From positions 1-24,327 of the forward strand of contig CALVVV010000011.1 of the NCBI GenBank assembly GCA_944363995.1: DNA of 24,327 nucleotides, written 5' to 3'. The stretch comes from an uncultured Bacilli bacterium. GTDB lineage: Bacteria > Bacillota_I > Bacilli_A > RF39 > UBA660. The notes below the pieces were generated by a model. The model saw nothing but the letters and a program-made list of their open reading frames with translations. It searched no databases and was not told the origin of the DNA. The translations under genes were made by a program, and so were the position numbers. Shown here one piece after another: positions 14,642-22,521 of this stretch. Numbering within the stretch: the stretch's first letter is position 1; every line of letters starts with the position of its first letter.

Positions 14642-16204
14642 TTATGTAACATTTTTAAATGTAAATATAATATCTATCGTCTTATCTTGATAGATATAAA
14701 TCTTTTCTACTAAATTAATTATCAACTCTCTAGTTGGATTATCTATCGATAAAAATTCATTTATATATTTTTCTATTTGTTTATTATCTATTTTATTTAC
14801 TTCTATACTTTCATTTTTAAGATTATTAATATTCTTTTTATTATTATCTATTTCTTGTTTTAGATTTTCACTTACTCTTAAGTATTGTTCTTCATCAATA
14901 ATACCTTTTAATCTATCCATATACGTTTTATCTAGGTTTTCAGTTAATTTATTATTTGTTATTTCTAAACTTTCAATTTGTTTTTTTATCTTTAAGGTGT
15001 TATCTCCAAATTCTAAATCTTTAATAGATTCTTTAATTTTATTTTTATCTAAATATTTCTTACATACTTCCCTTATATTATCTAGAATAACACTTTCTAA
15101 TACTTCATAATTATTTGTATGAGTGGTACATACATGATATTTTGAATATGTTCTATAATAATCACAAGTAGTATAACTTCTTCCTGTTTTATTTTGGTAT
15201 CTAATTGTTATTCTATGTTTACAATCTCCACAATATAAAAGTCCATCTAGTAAGTAAAACCTTTTCTTTTCTGGCCTCTTAACATTTTTTGGTAGCAGAG
15301 TTTGTACATAGTTAAATGTATATCTATCAATGATTGCTTCGTGAGTATTTTCTACTATAATATAATCATCAGGATTATTCTTAACTGTCTTTTTAAGCTT
15401 ATAATTAATCTTTTTAGTCTTACCTTGAACTGTATCACCTACATATATTTGATTAGTAAGTATTGCTTTAATAGTTGTATCAACCCATACACCATATTCT
15501 TGACTTATACACTCTGTACTACATTTTGTATTCCAAACATAATTGTAATAAGATGCTGGTGTTTTAATTTTTCTTTTAGTAAGTTCTTGTGCTATAAAAT
15601 GATATGTATTACATTTTAGTGCTAAATCAAATATTAATTTAACAATTTCTGCTTGTTCTCCGTTAATTACTAAATGATTTTTGTTAGTTGGATCTTTCAT
15701 ATAGCCAAAAGGACATCTTCCTGACACATATAACCCTTCTTTCATCCTAGAATGAAGACTGCTTTTAATCTTTTTAGAAACATCTTTAGCATACATATCA
15801 TTCATTATGGCTTTAAATGGTGCAATATCATTATTAGTATTATCTATAAATGTATCTACACCATCATTAATAGCAATATATCTAACATTTTTATTTGGAA
15901 AATACTTTTCTATTAGTTCTCCTGTACCTATATAATCTCTACCTAATCTAGACATATCTTTAGTAATAATCATATTAATTTTTCCAGATTCAATATCATT
16001 AATCATTCTCTTAAATGAAGGCCTTTCAAAATTAGTTCCAGTAAATCCATCATCCACATATTCATCCGCTAGATTGTAATTATTCTCTTTTATATATTGA
16101 TTCAGTAAACTTCTTTGACTAACAATACTATCTGATTCTATATTCCCATCATCTCTTGATAATCTTATATAAATTCCTACTTTAAAACTACTATTCCCTA
16201 CCAT
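14642..16204 (-). CDS. Large serine recombinase (site-specific integrase)
   Basis: Catalyses integration and excision through a 5'-phosphoserine link. The N-terminal resolvase domain (about 8-150) has GIYIRLSRDD with the nucleophile S16, then DDGFTGTNFERP and TKDMSRLGRDY with the catalytic arginines. The Recombinase domain follows (about 165-285), then a zinc ribbon (LYCGDCKHR ... CDYYR ... VCTTH) and a coiled coil (about 400-480). At 520 residues it matches TndX/TnpX/Tn5397-type recombinases. The start overlaps the preceding small gene's stop by one base (TAATG), so it is translationally coupled. The stop lies 11 bases from the att core, the usual position for such genes. Confidence 0.95.
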   Translation of the reverse strand: MVGNSSFKVGIYIRLSRDDGNIESDSIVSQRSLLNQYIKENNYNLADEYVDDGFTGTNFERPSFKRMINDIESGKINMIITKDMSRLGRDYIGTGELIEKYFPNKNVRYIAINDGVDTFIDNTNNDIAPFKAIMNDMYAKDVSKKIKSSLHSRMKEGLYVSGRCPFGYMKDPTNKNHLVINGEQAEIVKLIFDLALKCNTYHFIAQELTKRKIKTPASYYNYVWNTKCSTECISQEYGVWVDTTIKAILTNQIYVGDTVQGKTKKINYKLKKTVKNNPDDYIIVENTHEAIIDRYTFNYVQTLLPKNVKRPEKKRFYLLDGLLYCGDCKHRITIRYQNKTGRSYTTCDYYRTYSKYHVCTTHTNNYEVLESVILDNIREVCKKYLDKNKIKESIKDLEFGDNTLKIKKQIESLEITNNKLTENLDKTYMDRLKGIIDEEQYLRVSENLKQEIDNNKKNINNLKNESIEVNKIDNKQIEKYINEFLSIDNPTRELIINLVEKIYIYQDKTIDIIFTFKNVT

Positions 16205-16383
16205 TAATTACTACTCCCTTCTACTTGGGAATAATGAGTATGATTACATGGTAGCTCTCTATTTAAATAATTGCAAGTTATGTCTAATTTTTTTTGTAGT
16301 TCAATTTTTAATACTTCAGTAATTATTTCATTTAAAGATTTACCATTTTCTTTAAATTTTAAATCAACATTGTATTTAACCAT
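16204..16383 (-). CDS. Small protein upstream of the recombinase (59 aa)
   Basis: I do not recognise a named family. The 59-residue product (start ATG 16383, ten bases after GGAGGT; a TTG further up is rejected because it lies in front of that site) has the pattern VDLKFKENGKSLNEIITEVLKIEL, an amphipathic helix, then a C-terminal cysteine/histidine-containing segment (CNYLNRELPCNHTHY). Small genes with this placement often precede serine recombinases in Firmicute elements. The stop overlaps the recombinase start, so it may set recombinase translation or act as a directionality partner; both are inference. Confidence 0.7.
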   Translation of the reverse strand: MVKYNVDLKFKENGKSLNEIITEVLKIELQKKLDITCNYLNRELPCNHTHYSQVEGSSN

Positions 16384-16477
16384 AGAGTTTGATACCTCCA
16401 ATTAATTCTATGGTTTTAATTTTTGTAATATTACTTGGTATGAAATTTGCATACTCAGGTATATTACTTAATCTCAT
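16376..16477 (-). CDS. Leader-length ORF of 33 codons
   Basis: ATG after a strong AAGGAGGATT site encodes 33 residues (MRLSNIPEYANFIPSNITKI, ending GGIKLYG). Its stop lies inside the start region of the 59-aa gene, an eight-base overlap in another frame. Three coding units in a row overlapping or abutting (33 aa, 59 aa, recombinase) point to a translationally coupled chain. No family recognised. A still shorter nine-codon frame (MNKEDYEIK) overlaps the ribosome-binding site upstream. Confidence 0.6.
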   Translation of the reverse strand: MRLSNIPEYANFIPSNITKIKTIELIGGIKLYG

Positions 16478-16516
16478 AATCCTCCTTATTCATAAACATC
16501 ATCTCCTCATTTCTGG

Positions 16517-16546
16517 ATGATACCTCTTTTAAAATATAAGAGTCAA
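16517..16546 (-). promoter_or_regulatory. Promoter of the recombinase operon
   Basis: TTGACT (16541-16546) and TATCAT (16517-16522) are 18 bp apart on the minus strand, about 40 bases before the 33-codon ORF. Confidence 0.6.
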
Positions 16547-16573
16547 GTCATTTATTGTGGAAAGTTTTATCTA

Positions 16574-16703
16574 TTATCCTAAAAAGTTTCATAATTTAAT
16601 AAATTATGAAACAGCAGGATAAGAAGATGGCACAATGATACTCATCAATCCCTTATAAAATAAGGAATTCTATATGTGCCATTCTTATTTCGTACTTACG
16701 AAA
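16574..16703. other. Non-coding stretch with several nested hairpins
   Basis: Between the two operons of the element, 16574-16622 has a 13-base-arm near-perfect palindrome (GTTTCATAATTTA around one base) enclosed by TTATCCT/AGGATAA. 16627-16682 has ATGGCACA/TGTGCCAT enclosing CCTTAT/ATAAGG. 16688-16703 has TTTCGTA/TACGAAA. No T tract makes them simple terminators. They could form an origin of transfer, a regulator-binding cluster or a structured RNA. The rest of the 16402-16835 gap holds the promoter and terminator listed separately. Confidence 0.6.
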
Positions 16704-16776
16704 TCCATACTACTTCATAGGTTTATACAAAGAATAACTATTAAATTAATCTTTATATTATAAGATATTAAAGCAT

Positions 16777-16825
16777 TAAAAAATCATCCTATTATCTAAT
16801 TTTTGTTAAATTTTATAGGATGATT
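16777..16825 (-). terminator. Terminator of the cargo operon
   Basis: On the minus strand AATCATCCTAT pairs with ATAGGATGATT and is followed by TTTT, about 15 bases after the peptidase-like gene's stop. The loop is long (22 bases). Confidence 0.7.
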
Positions 16826-16835
16826 AAATTTTAAT

Positions 16836-17549
16836 TCATTTTTTTACAATTTTGTTTTCTAACTTTTCATCATAATAACTAAACATTTTCTGTATTATAT
16901 CATCACCAAGTTGACTAATTTTTTTAAAATCAGACATTAAATCTTTAAATTGTTCAGCACTTAAAATATCTGACAAATATTTTATAGCTAAATAACTTAA
17001 GTCATAACCATTATAGTCTTCATTAACAAAAGAATTTCCGTGTTCTAAAGTATCCATCTGAGGTGTTACTTTTGTTTCTTCTTTTACTTTCATATAAAAA
17101 TCTTTAAAAATGCTATTATCATTTAATGAATCTTTTTCTCCAGACATAAATTGTGCCATACCTTCATCATACCAAACTATTCTTTTTAAATAATCATTAT
17201 TTAGTATGTATTTCATATACAAAATATGAAACAACTCATGACTGGCAGTATATAATCTTTTTAATTGAAACTTAGGATTTACACATGCATTAACCATTCC
17301 ATTATCATAAGTTCCCCTAGCATATTCGGGTAATGAATCTCTTTCACCTCTAATTTTATATATAAATTCTCTAAATTCTTCCACAGTATCAAAATAGTTA
17401 ACAATTATTTGTTCTTGAATAGATATGTCAAAAAATGTATTGTATTCTATAATTTTTTTATCTAACAATGATATTGTAGCTTGTGCTAAATCTTCTAAGC
17501 TTTCTGAATAATTAATTTTGCATAAACTTGTTTCTAAATTTTTCGCCAT
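16836..17549 (-). CDS. HExxH gluzincin-like metallopeptidase domain protein
   Basis: Soluble 237-residue protein with a zinc-peptidase signature: TASHELFHILYMKY holds H104, E105 and H108, and WYDEGMAQFMSGE lies 20 residues later with E129 as third ligand. This HEXXH ... E spacing is that of gluzincins and the peptidase_MA-like group. There is no signal peptide, so it should act in the cytoplasm. It is the last gene of the element's cargo operon, 15 bases after the RhuM gene, and a terminator follows. A role in cleaving or sensing something together with the operon partners is inference; the substrate is unknown. Confidence 0.8.
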   Translation of the reverse strand: MAKNLETSLCKINYSESLEDLAQATISLLDKKIIEYNTFFDISIQEQIIVNYFDTVEEFREFIYKIRGERDSLPEYARGTYDNGMVNACVNPKFQLKRLYTASHELFHILYMKYILNNDYLKRIVWYDEGMAQFMSGEKDSLNDNSIFKDFYMKVKEETKVTPQMDTLEHGNSFVNEDYNGYDLSYLAIKYLSDILSAEQFKDLMSDFKKISQLGDDIIQKMFSYYDEKLENKIVKK

Positions 17550-17564
17550 TCTATCACCAACCTA

Positions 17565-18542
17565 TTATTTATCAATTTCTTCAATTTCTTTATTTAACAT
17601 TTCTAAATAATCTTGCTCAGCAGTAGTTAGATGTTTTTGCATATATTTATCATATTCTTTATGTGCTTTTTCTAATGCTTCTTTGTGTGATATGGTTCCT
17701 AAACCATTTAATATATCTTTTCTTGTCATCTTTAGAAATGAATCTAATTCGTTAACCCAATCTTGCATAGTCATTGGGTGTCTATCTAAAGCATTGATTT
17801 CTGCTACATCTAAGTATGCTGATACCATTCTATTTAATTTATTAAGTTCCTCGTCAGTTAAATAGTTTTTAGCAATTTCAGCTTCACTCTTTGTTGGATA
17901 ATTACCCTTAAAATTAGTAAGACCTAAATATTCTTTTTTAGAATCAACTCTAGTAAATATAACTTCAGCAGCAGTATGCCCATGTGTAGCATAGTGCATT
18001 TTATTCTGTACAGTTTTGAAAAATTCTATTGATAATTTATCTTTTGGATCATAATCAATTGAAGTTGCATAAATATCTAGTACTTTTCTCCAAAATATTT
18101 TCTCTGATGATCTAATATCACGGATTCTAGCAAGTAATTCTTCAAAATATGGACTTTCACCATTATTCTTTAATCTTTCATCATTTAAAGCAAATCCTTT
18201 AACCATATATTCTTTTAAAACTTTAGTTGCCCATATTCTAAATTCAGTTGCTTTTTTTGAATTAATTCTATATCCAACAGCAATAATAGCATCTAAATTA
18301 TAATGCAACACATTATATTTCTTACCATCACTGGCAGTTGTTAAGAATTTCTTAACAACTGAATTTTTCTCTAATTCACCTTCATCAAATATATTTTTTA
18401 AGTGCATTGAAATATTATTTTTAGTTGTATCATAAAGATTAGCCATTAAATCTTGGCTCATCCATATATCTTCATTTTGAATATTAACATCAACTTTTAC
18501 ATTACCATCTTTTGATACATATATTATCATATTATTTTTCAT
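17565..18542 (-). CDS. RhuM-family protein
   Basis: Protein of about 325 residues matching the virulence RhuM family: NEDIWMSQDLMANLYDTTKN near the N-terminus, then VLHYNLDAIIAVGYRINSKK with RIWATKVLKEYMVKGFALND, and a C-terminal GHTAAEVIFTRVDSKKEYLG ... DRHPMTMQDWVNELD. RhuM proteins were named from a Salmonella pathogenicity-island gene and are common in genomic islands, often near restriction-modification loci; molecular function is not settled. The N-terminal part resembles a KilA-N/Bro-type DNA-binding or antirepressor module. Start: two ATGs in tandem follow GGTGAT; the second is given for better spacing. Third gene of the cargo operon. Confidence 0.88.
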   Translation of the reverse strand: MKNNMIIYVSKDGNVKVDVNIQNEDIWMSQDLMANLYDTTKNNISMHLKNIFDEGELEKNSVVKKFLTTASDGKKYNVLHYNLDAIIAVGYRINSKKATEFRIWATKVLKEYMVKGFALNDERLKNNGESPYFEELLARIRDIRSSEKIFWRKVLDIYATSIDYDPKDKLSIEFFKTVQNKMHYATHGHTAAEVIFTRVDSKKEYLGLTNFKGNYPTKSEAEIAKNYLTDEELNKLNRMVSAYLDVAEINALDRHPMTMQDWVNELDSFLKMTRKDILNGLGTISHKEALEKAHKEYDKYMQKHLTTAEQDYLEMLNKEIEEIDK

Positions 18543-18557
18543 CATATCACCATTTTT

Positions 18558-20114
18558 CTAACTATTTATTAATTCATAAAATCTTTGTTTATTTTTATCA
18601 CTTAAAACATTCATTATTTCTTCTTTAAATGCTCTTTTGCTTCTATAGTTAGGATACATTTCTTTTAACATATCAAAGATAAAATCATCAGAATTATCAA
18701 GATCTTTCATTATTCTAATATAACGACATAATCCATAATATGAGTTTCTGTCTGATACTCTTTTTGACGATTCAATTATTTGGTTTCTGTAGAAATTTAA
18801 TAGTTCCTCACTATATTTATCCTTTAATATATCTTGATATCTTGCTAAGTCAAATATATTATGATTTTTCTTTAATAGTTCAAATAATTTATCAATTTCA
18901 TTTTCTTCAGCATAAATTTCTTCTAGCAGATAAACATTATTTGGTTTTATTTTAGATATTATTTTTTCTTTTAAAATTTCCCATTCTGGTTCACTGCATA
19001 TATCTTTTAGTTCTTTATATCTTGTAAAACTAGATGTTTCTATAATAACCTCAGGTAATATTTTCTTCTTTTCTTCTAGTCTATTATATTTATCATAAAT
19101 ATCTAGCAACTTATCATAAGCCATCTCTTTTCTTACATGATTTCTAACATCTTCTTTTAAAATTCTTATTACTTCATCAATTTCATTATTACTTTTTAGA
19201 TACTTAATTAACAATTCCTTTACTCCATAATAGTCTATATTTTCATAACACATTTTTATAGCATCATTTTTATCAATAAAATCATAGGTTAATGAAATTT
19301 TATCTAATGTTTGACTAATAAATATTCCATAAGTACTTAATTCGATTTCATCTAATATTTTAACAACTTTAATAGCAGAATCTTTATCATGGACATAAAG
19401 AATAAATGCATGTAGTGGAGAATCAGAAAAATCATCTAATACATTATTTGATGCTATATCTCTAGTATAATCTAAGAAGATATCAAAATATTTGTAATTA
19501 TATAAAAGTTTACTAGCACTTTCATTAATTAAATATAATGAATCTTGAAATTCACCATTAGAACCATCCATAAATGTATCTTTTATAAATCTATATGTGT
19601 ATTTGATTAGTTCAAAAGCATTGTTATATTCTTCATTATCTATAAAATTATCTATGTAATCAGATACATTAGAAATTAAGTCTACAAAGTATCTTCCATT
19701 ATAATAATTAACAAATCCATTTCTATCACTTATTTTTCTTAGTTTATAATGCATTTCATCATATATTTTAGAAAGTTCAGACTTATTTTTTTCTTGTTTT
19801 ACTTGTTTCTTGTTTGGAACTTCTAATTCCGAAATGTCATTTTCTTCTAGATAATAAAGAACAGCAGCAATATGTTTACACATATATTCACCATCTTCTG
19901 AATATGGACATGAACAATAAAAATTATTTAATTCTTTATCATTTACTCTTAATTCTATTCTGTATATTTCCGATCCATCAATATAAGCGGTTACTAAATC
20001 ATCTTGATACCAAATATCTAATATTCTATTTTCTTTATAATAACTTTTTCCACGAGATAAAACATGTGAATCAAAATAATTTTCAAAATCATAATTTCTT
20101 AAAAACTTCTTCAT
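18558..20114 (-). CDS. SWIM zinc-finger protein
   Basis: Protein of 518 residues whose N-terminus has a SWIM zinc finger, CxCx9CxH: C67, C69, C79 and H81 in FYCSCPYSEDGEYMCKHIAA. The rest is helical with repeated 30-40-residue patterns (for example DEVIRILKEDVRNHVRKE, ENEIDKLFELLKKNHNIFDL), resembling TPR or HEAT-type solenoids. SWIM domains bind DNA or proteins, and large SWIM proteins of unknown function are frequent in bacteria, some with helicase partners. No helicase follows here. AGGAGATG precedes the ATG; ten bases separate it from the UPF0158 gene and about 15 from the RhuM gene. Confidence 0.88.
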   Translation of the reverse strand: MKKFLRNYDFENYFDSHVLSRGKSYYKENRILDIWYQDDLVTAYIDGSEIYRIELRVNDKELNNFYCSCPYSEDGEYMCKHIAAVLYYLEENDISELEVPNKKQVKQEKNKSELSKIYDEMHYKLRKISDRNGFVNYYNGRYFVDLISNVSDYIDNFIDNEEYNNAFELIKYTYRFIKDTFMDGSNGEFQDSLYLINESASKLLYNYKYFDIFLDYTRDIASNNVLDDFSDSPLHAFILYVHDKDSAIKVVKILDEIELSTYGIFISQTLDKISLTYDFIDKNDAIKMCYENIDYYGVKELLIKYLKSNNEIDEVIRILKEDVRNHVRKEMAYDKLLDIYDKYNRLEEKKKILPEVIIETSSFTRYKELKDICSEPEWEILKEKIISKIKPNNVYLLEEIYAEENEIDKLFELLKKNHNIFDLARYQDILKDKYSEELLNFYRNQIIESSKRVSDRNSYYGLCRYIRIMKDLDNSDDFIFDMLKEMYPNYRSKRAFKEEIMNVLSDKNKQRFYELINS

Positions 20115-20124
20115 AATTCATCTC

Positions 20125-20529
20125 CTATTCAAATTCAATATTATTATCTTTGCACCAATTTATAGCAAGTTCTTTATACTTTTGATCTCTATAATTGTAC
20201 CAATCATCAATAATATCAAAATTAATACAAGTATCTTTAAACCTTCTAAAGACACCTCTACCATTTAGAGAAATATATAATTGGTTTTGTAATCTTGTAT
20301 CTTCAATAGTTTCTGCAAAATCTTCCATCATTTCATATTCGTTAATATCATATCTAGTAGGTAGCATAATAGATTTTTCAAATAGTTCATCTAATTCATC
20401 TTCATTTAAGTTTTCAATCTCTCCAATATTAGACATAAATATTTCTTCAGTATCTGGATTATAATAATATTCTATTTCATCATTTGTAAAGTCTAGGGCA
20501 TCAATTACTTCAGTTAATTTTACTTTCAT
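20125..20529 (-). CDS. UPF0158 family protein
   Basis: Acidic 134-residue protein matching UPF0158: LPTRYDINEYEMMEDFAETI, GRGVFRRFKD and DDWYNYRDQKYKELAINWCKDN. No biochemical function is established for the family. The first gene of the cargo operon, with promoter at about 20568. AAAGGAGT lies ten bases before the ATG. Its net charge is strongly negative (many E/D), which would fit an anti-toxin, DNA-mimic or adaptor role, but nothing shows this. Confidence 0.88.
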   Translation of the reverse strand: MKVKLTEVIDALDFTNDEIEYYYNPDTEEIFMSNIGEIENLNEDELDELFEKSIMLPTRYDINEYEMMEDFAETIEDTRLQNQLYISLNGRGVFRRFKDTCINFDIIDDWYNYRDQKYKELAINWCKDNNIEFE

Positions 20530-20567
20530 GAAAAACGTACTCCTTTCAAAAAGTCCTTGATAATTAA

Positions 20568-20573
20568 ATTATA
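20568..20573 (-). promoter_or_regulatory. Extended -10 of the cargo operon
   Basis: Minus-strand TGGTATAAT, an extended -10, follows the terminator stem of the upstream fragment directly. A weak TTGAGA lies 19 bp before it inside that stem, so promoter and terminator overlap. Confidence 0.6.
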
Positions 20574-20575
20574 CC

Positions 20576-20602
20576 AAAAAAAGTTGAGTTTTTCTCAACT
20601 TT
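20576..20602 (-). terminator. Terminator after the truncated amidase gene
   Basis: On the minus strand AAAGTTGAG pairs with CTCAACTTT around AAAAA and is followed by TTTT. It is inside the element, so the interrupted gene's transcript is ended before the cargo operon. Confidence 0.8.
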
Positions 20603-20655
20603 CACAGTATTTTATATATAATTCATATAATAATTACTCATTATTCCCCATAAAA

Positions 20656-20829
20656 AATGTATCTCCTTTTTTTACTGTATAAACAGTATAATCTTCTGGT
20701 TCCTTTACTATTTCAGGTATTACTAAAACTTGACCTATTGTTAACAAATTGCTAGTTAATTTATTTGCTGCTTTTAATTCTTCTACACTAATATTATATT
20801 TTTTAGCTATACTATATAAACTATCTCCT
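20656..20829 (-). repeat. 174-bp perfect direct repeat, copy 2
   Basis: Identical by eye to 14458-14631, offset 6198 bp. Homologous recombination between the copies would delete the element and one LysM unit, a second possible route to excision besides the recombinase. Confidence 0.9.
20660..20667 (-). other. Attachment site at the cargo end
   Basis: Core AGGAGATA (minus strand), preceded by host LysM sequence (AAAAA) and followed by element sequence CATTTTTTATGGGG. Together with 14624-14631 it defines the element ends. CATT is also found in the natural second LysM start, so the outermost boundary is uncertain by four bases. Confidence 0.7.
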
Positions 20830-21212
20830 TTTTTTACTATATAAGTATTATCTGTTTCATCTATATATCCTATATAATTTAACACCGCTCTTACTACAGC
20901 TTCTGCATAATCTATATAATTATTTTTTAATTTGTTTGCATCCACTTCAGTGTCCAAAAATCCATATTCAACTGTTATTGGTTCTGTTATACCAGTATTT
21001 CTTTGCATAAAATAATAATCTTTTGATGTATCACTTGGTAATCTTCTTTGATATGCTTTTCTAATTTTTTGGCCTTCTTTAGCCAATTCTTGTAATACTA
21101 AATTAGACAATGTATCTTTATTTCTTAGTGCATATATTACTTCGGCACCTTCGCCACCTCGCGATGGTCATTGTGTAACTATTATTTTTTTACTATTATT
21201 CAAATATTTTTC

Positions 21213-21980
21213 TTATCTTCTATATCCATATTGATTATTGTACCCAACTGTTAAATTATTTTCTTTCTTAGATAAATCATATAATAAAATACATCTAGAA
21301 AAATCACTACAATTCTTATATTTGTGATTTTTTATAAATCTTTTTAGTAATTTATGTTCGGACGTCATCATACAGTGAATACCTGTTCCAAATGATATAT
21401 CATCAAATGTTATTATTCTATTATAAACATATATCATTCTTTTTTTATCAACTTTTAAAGTACTGCTCATTGCGATATCAATAACTTTAAATCTCTTTTT
21501 AGTAAACACATCTTCATAAGTTATATAACCTTCATTTCTATCAGTAGCAACAACTTTAAATAAACCCACATATGAATTTTTCATACTATTTAGCATTTTT
21601 AATTTTTCTTCATTTCTAAATTTATTCTTTTGTAAATATATTTCTGTTATCGACATTAGTTTAGAATGATTCTTATATATAAATAAATCGTTAAGTATTG
21701 TTCTATCGTCAACATCATTTAAGTCTAAATCAAAATCTAATTCTGGTATTTCTTTATCAATATCATTATAAATAGAATTATAATGCTCGTTGATATTATA
21801 TTTTCCTTCTATAATATAATTTTCCATACTATCGATGATTTCACTATGTAATTTTCTTAACTTATTATATTTCTTTATATGTTTTTTACTATTCAAATGA
21901 AATTTATTTAAATTAATTAACATAGTAGATATCTCACTTGAAGATTTATTTTCAAGCATTTTTTCTAATAATAAATCCAC
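21213..21980 (-). CDS. Hypothetical protein, last gene of the five-gene operon
   Basis: I do not recognise the family. The 255-residue protein has a helical first half (NKFHLNSKKHIKKYNKLRKL and acidic LDFDLDLNDVDD near 85) and a beta-rich C-terminal half (YVGLFKVVATDRNEGYITYE, KRFKVIDIAMSST, YVYNRIITFDDISFGTG), which reads like a compact barrel. GTG at 21980 is the likely start, preceded by AGGAAAAG. Nine bases separate it from the pRiA4b-ORF3-like gene upstream. No signal or membrane segment. Confidence 0.7.
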   Translation of the reverse strand: MDLLLEKMLENKSSSEISTMLINLNKFHLNSKKHIKKYNKLRKLHSEIIDSMENYIIEGKYNINEHYNSIYNDIDKEIPELDFDLDLNDVDDRTILNDLFIYKNHSKLMSITEIYLQKNKFRNEEKLKMLNSMKNSYVGLFKVVATDRNEGYITYEDVFTKKRFKVIDIAMSSTLKVDKKRMIYVYNRIITFDDISFGTGIHCMMTSEHKLLKRFIKNHKYKNCSDFSRCILLYDLSKKENNLTVGYNNQYGYRR

Positions 21981-21989
21981 CTTCTTTTC

Positions 21990-22508
21990 CTACTTTCTCA
22001 TATTATATTTTTTATCCAATTCATTATTTATCTGATTTATATCAAAATCATCATAGTCATAATTCCAACTATTATTTTTATCATTTATTAAATCTATCAA
22101 TCCCCAAGTTCCACCGCAATCTTCTTCTATACCTTTTCCAATGCCATCAATAAGTTCTATATTTTTATCATTATGCCCTGACATAACTTTAGCAACAGAT
22201 ATTTTAAATATCCAATTATCTCCAAAATCATAAATTAGTTCTAACGTATCTTTTTCTTCTAGCAAAAGTTTGTTGATTCTAAGACTATTCATTTTTATTT
22301 CATTATAATCGTTCTTATCCATATAGTCACAAATATAATACTTATCTTTATATTTTAGTGTATATAAATGTTCTAAATAACCATTCATACTTGTTATAAT
22401 AGCCTTGCAAAAATCATTAATTTTAACATTATCATTTATAACAAATGTCCTTTTTATTTGTTTTTCAAATCCTTTAAGTTTAACTTTTATCTTATAATTA
22501 TATACCAT
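21990..22508 (-). CDS. Plasmid pRiA4b ORF-3-like protein, copy B
   Basis: Family named after an Agrobacterium Ri-plasmid ORF; no biochemical role is established. The 172-residue product shows its pattern: an N-terminal YKIKVKLKGFEKQIKRTFVI, then LYTLKYKDKYYICDY, the mid-protein LELIYDFGDNWIFKISV and GIGKGIEEDCGGTWGLIDL near the end. It is diverged from copy A (23052-23651), to which it aligns across YKDNIY and YD(F/Y)G, which suggests a duplication older than this locus. Ribosome-binding site AAGGATG. Fourth in the operon. Confidence 0.8.
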   Translation of the reverse strand: MVYNYKIKVKLKGFEKQIKRTFVINDNVKINDFCKAIITSMNGYLEHLYTLKYKDKYYICDYMDKNDYNEIKMNSLRINKLLLEEKDTLELIYDFGDNWIFKISVAKVMSGHNDKNIELIDGIGKGIEEDCGGTWGLIDLINDKNNSWNYDYDDFDINQINNELDKKYNMRK

Positions 22509-22521
22509 AAATTCAACATCC

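Larger units (their letters stand above)
14624..20659 (-). mobile_element. 6.0-kb serine-recombinase integrative element
   Basis: The element interrupts an amidase/LysM gene. Support: a large serine recombinase at one end, matching core AGGAGATA at both junctions, and the LysM frame lost on both sides. Joining the two element ends gives TGTATC-AGGA-GATACA, a near-perfect inverted repeat centred on the core, as expected of an attP. It carries two minus-strand units: a recombinase operon (14642-16546) and a four-gene cargo operon (16836-20573). No relaxase or conjugation gene is present, so it would be an integrative, possibly mobilisable, cargo element rather than a conjugative one. Confidence 0.8.
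20634..21167 (-). pseudogene. Middle part of an amidase/LysM gene, lacking both ends
   Basis: The frame opens after a TGA at 21168-21170 with GGEGAEVIYALRN ... RRLPS ... DYYFMQRNTGITEPITVEYG, the C-terminal half of an Amidase_3 (N-acetylmuramoyl-L-alanine amidase), including the second catalytic glutamate in VEYGFLD. The N-terminal half with the zinc ligands and the SIHAN motif is missing. One whole LysM module (TYIVKKGDSLYSIAKKYNIS) and the first residues of another follow, after which the frame passes into the element and ends with FFMGNNE. ATGs that could start it are internal. It pairs with 13890-14631. Upstream of about 21160 the homology stops abruptly. Confidence 0.85.

Noticed and set aside
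19814..20464. Plus-strand ORFs antisense to the SWIM and UPF0158 genes
   Set aside because: Antisense shadows of well-supported proteins, without start signals or family resemblance.
14458..20829. Terminal repeats of a transposon (LTR- or IS-like)
   Set aside because: The repeats encode in-frame LysM sequence continuous with the host gene on each side, and there is no DDE transposase.
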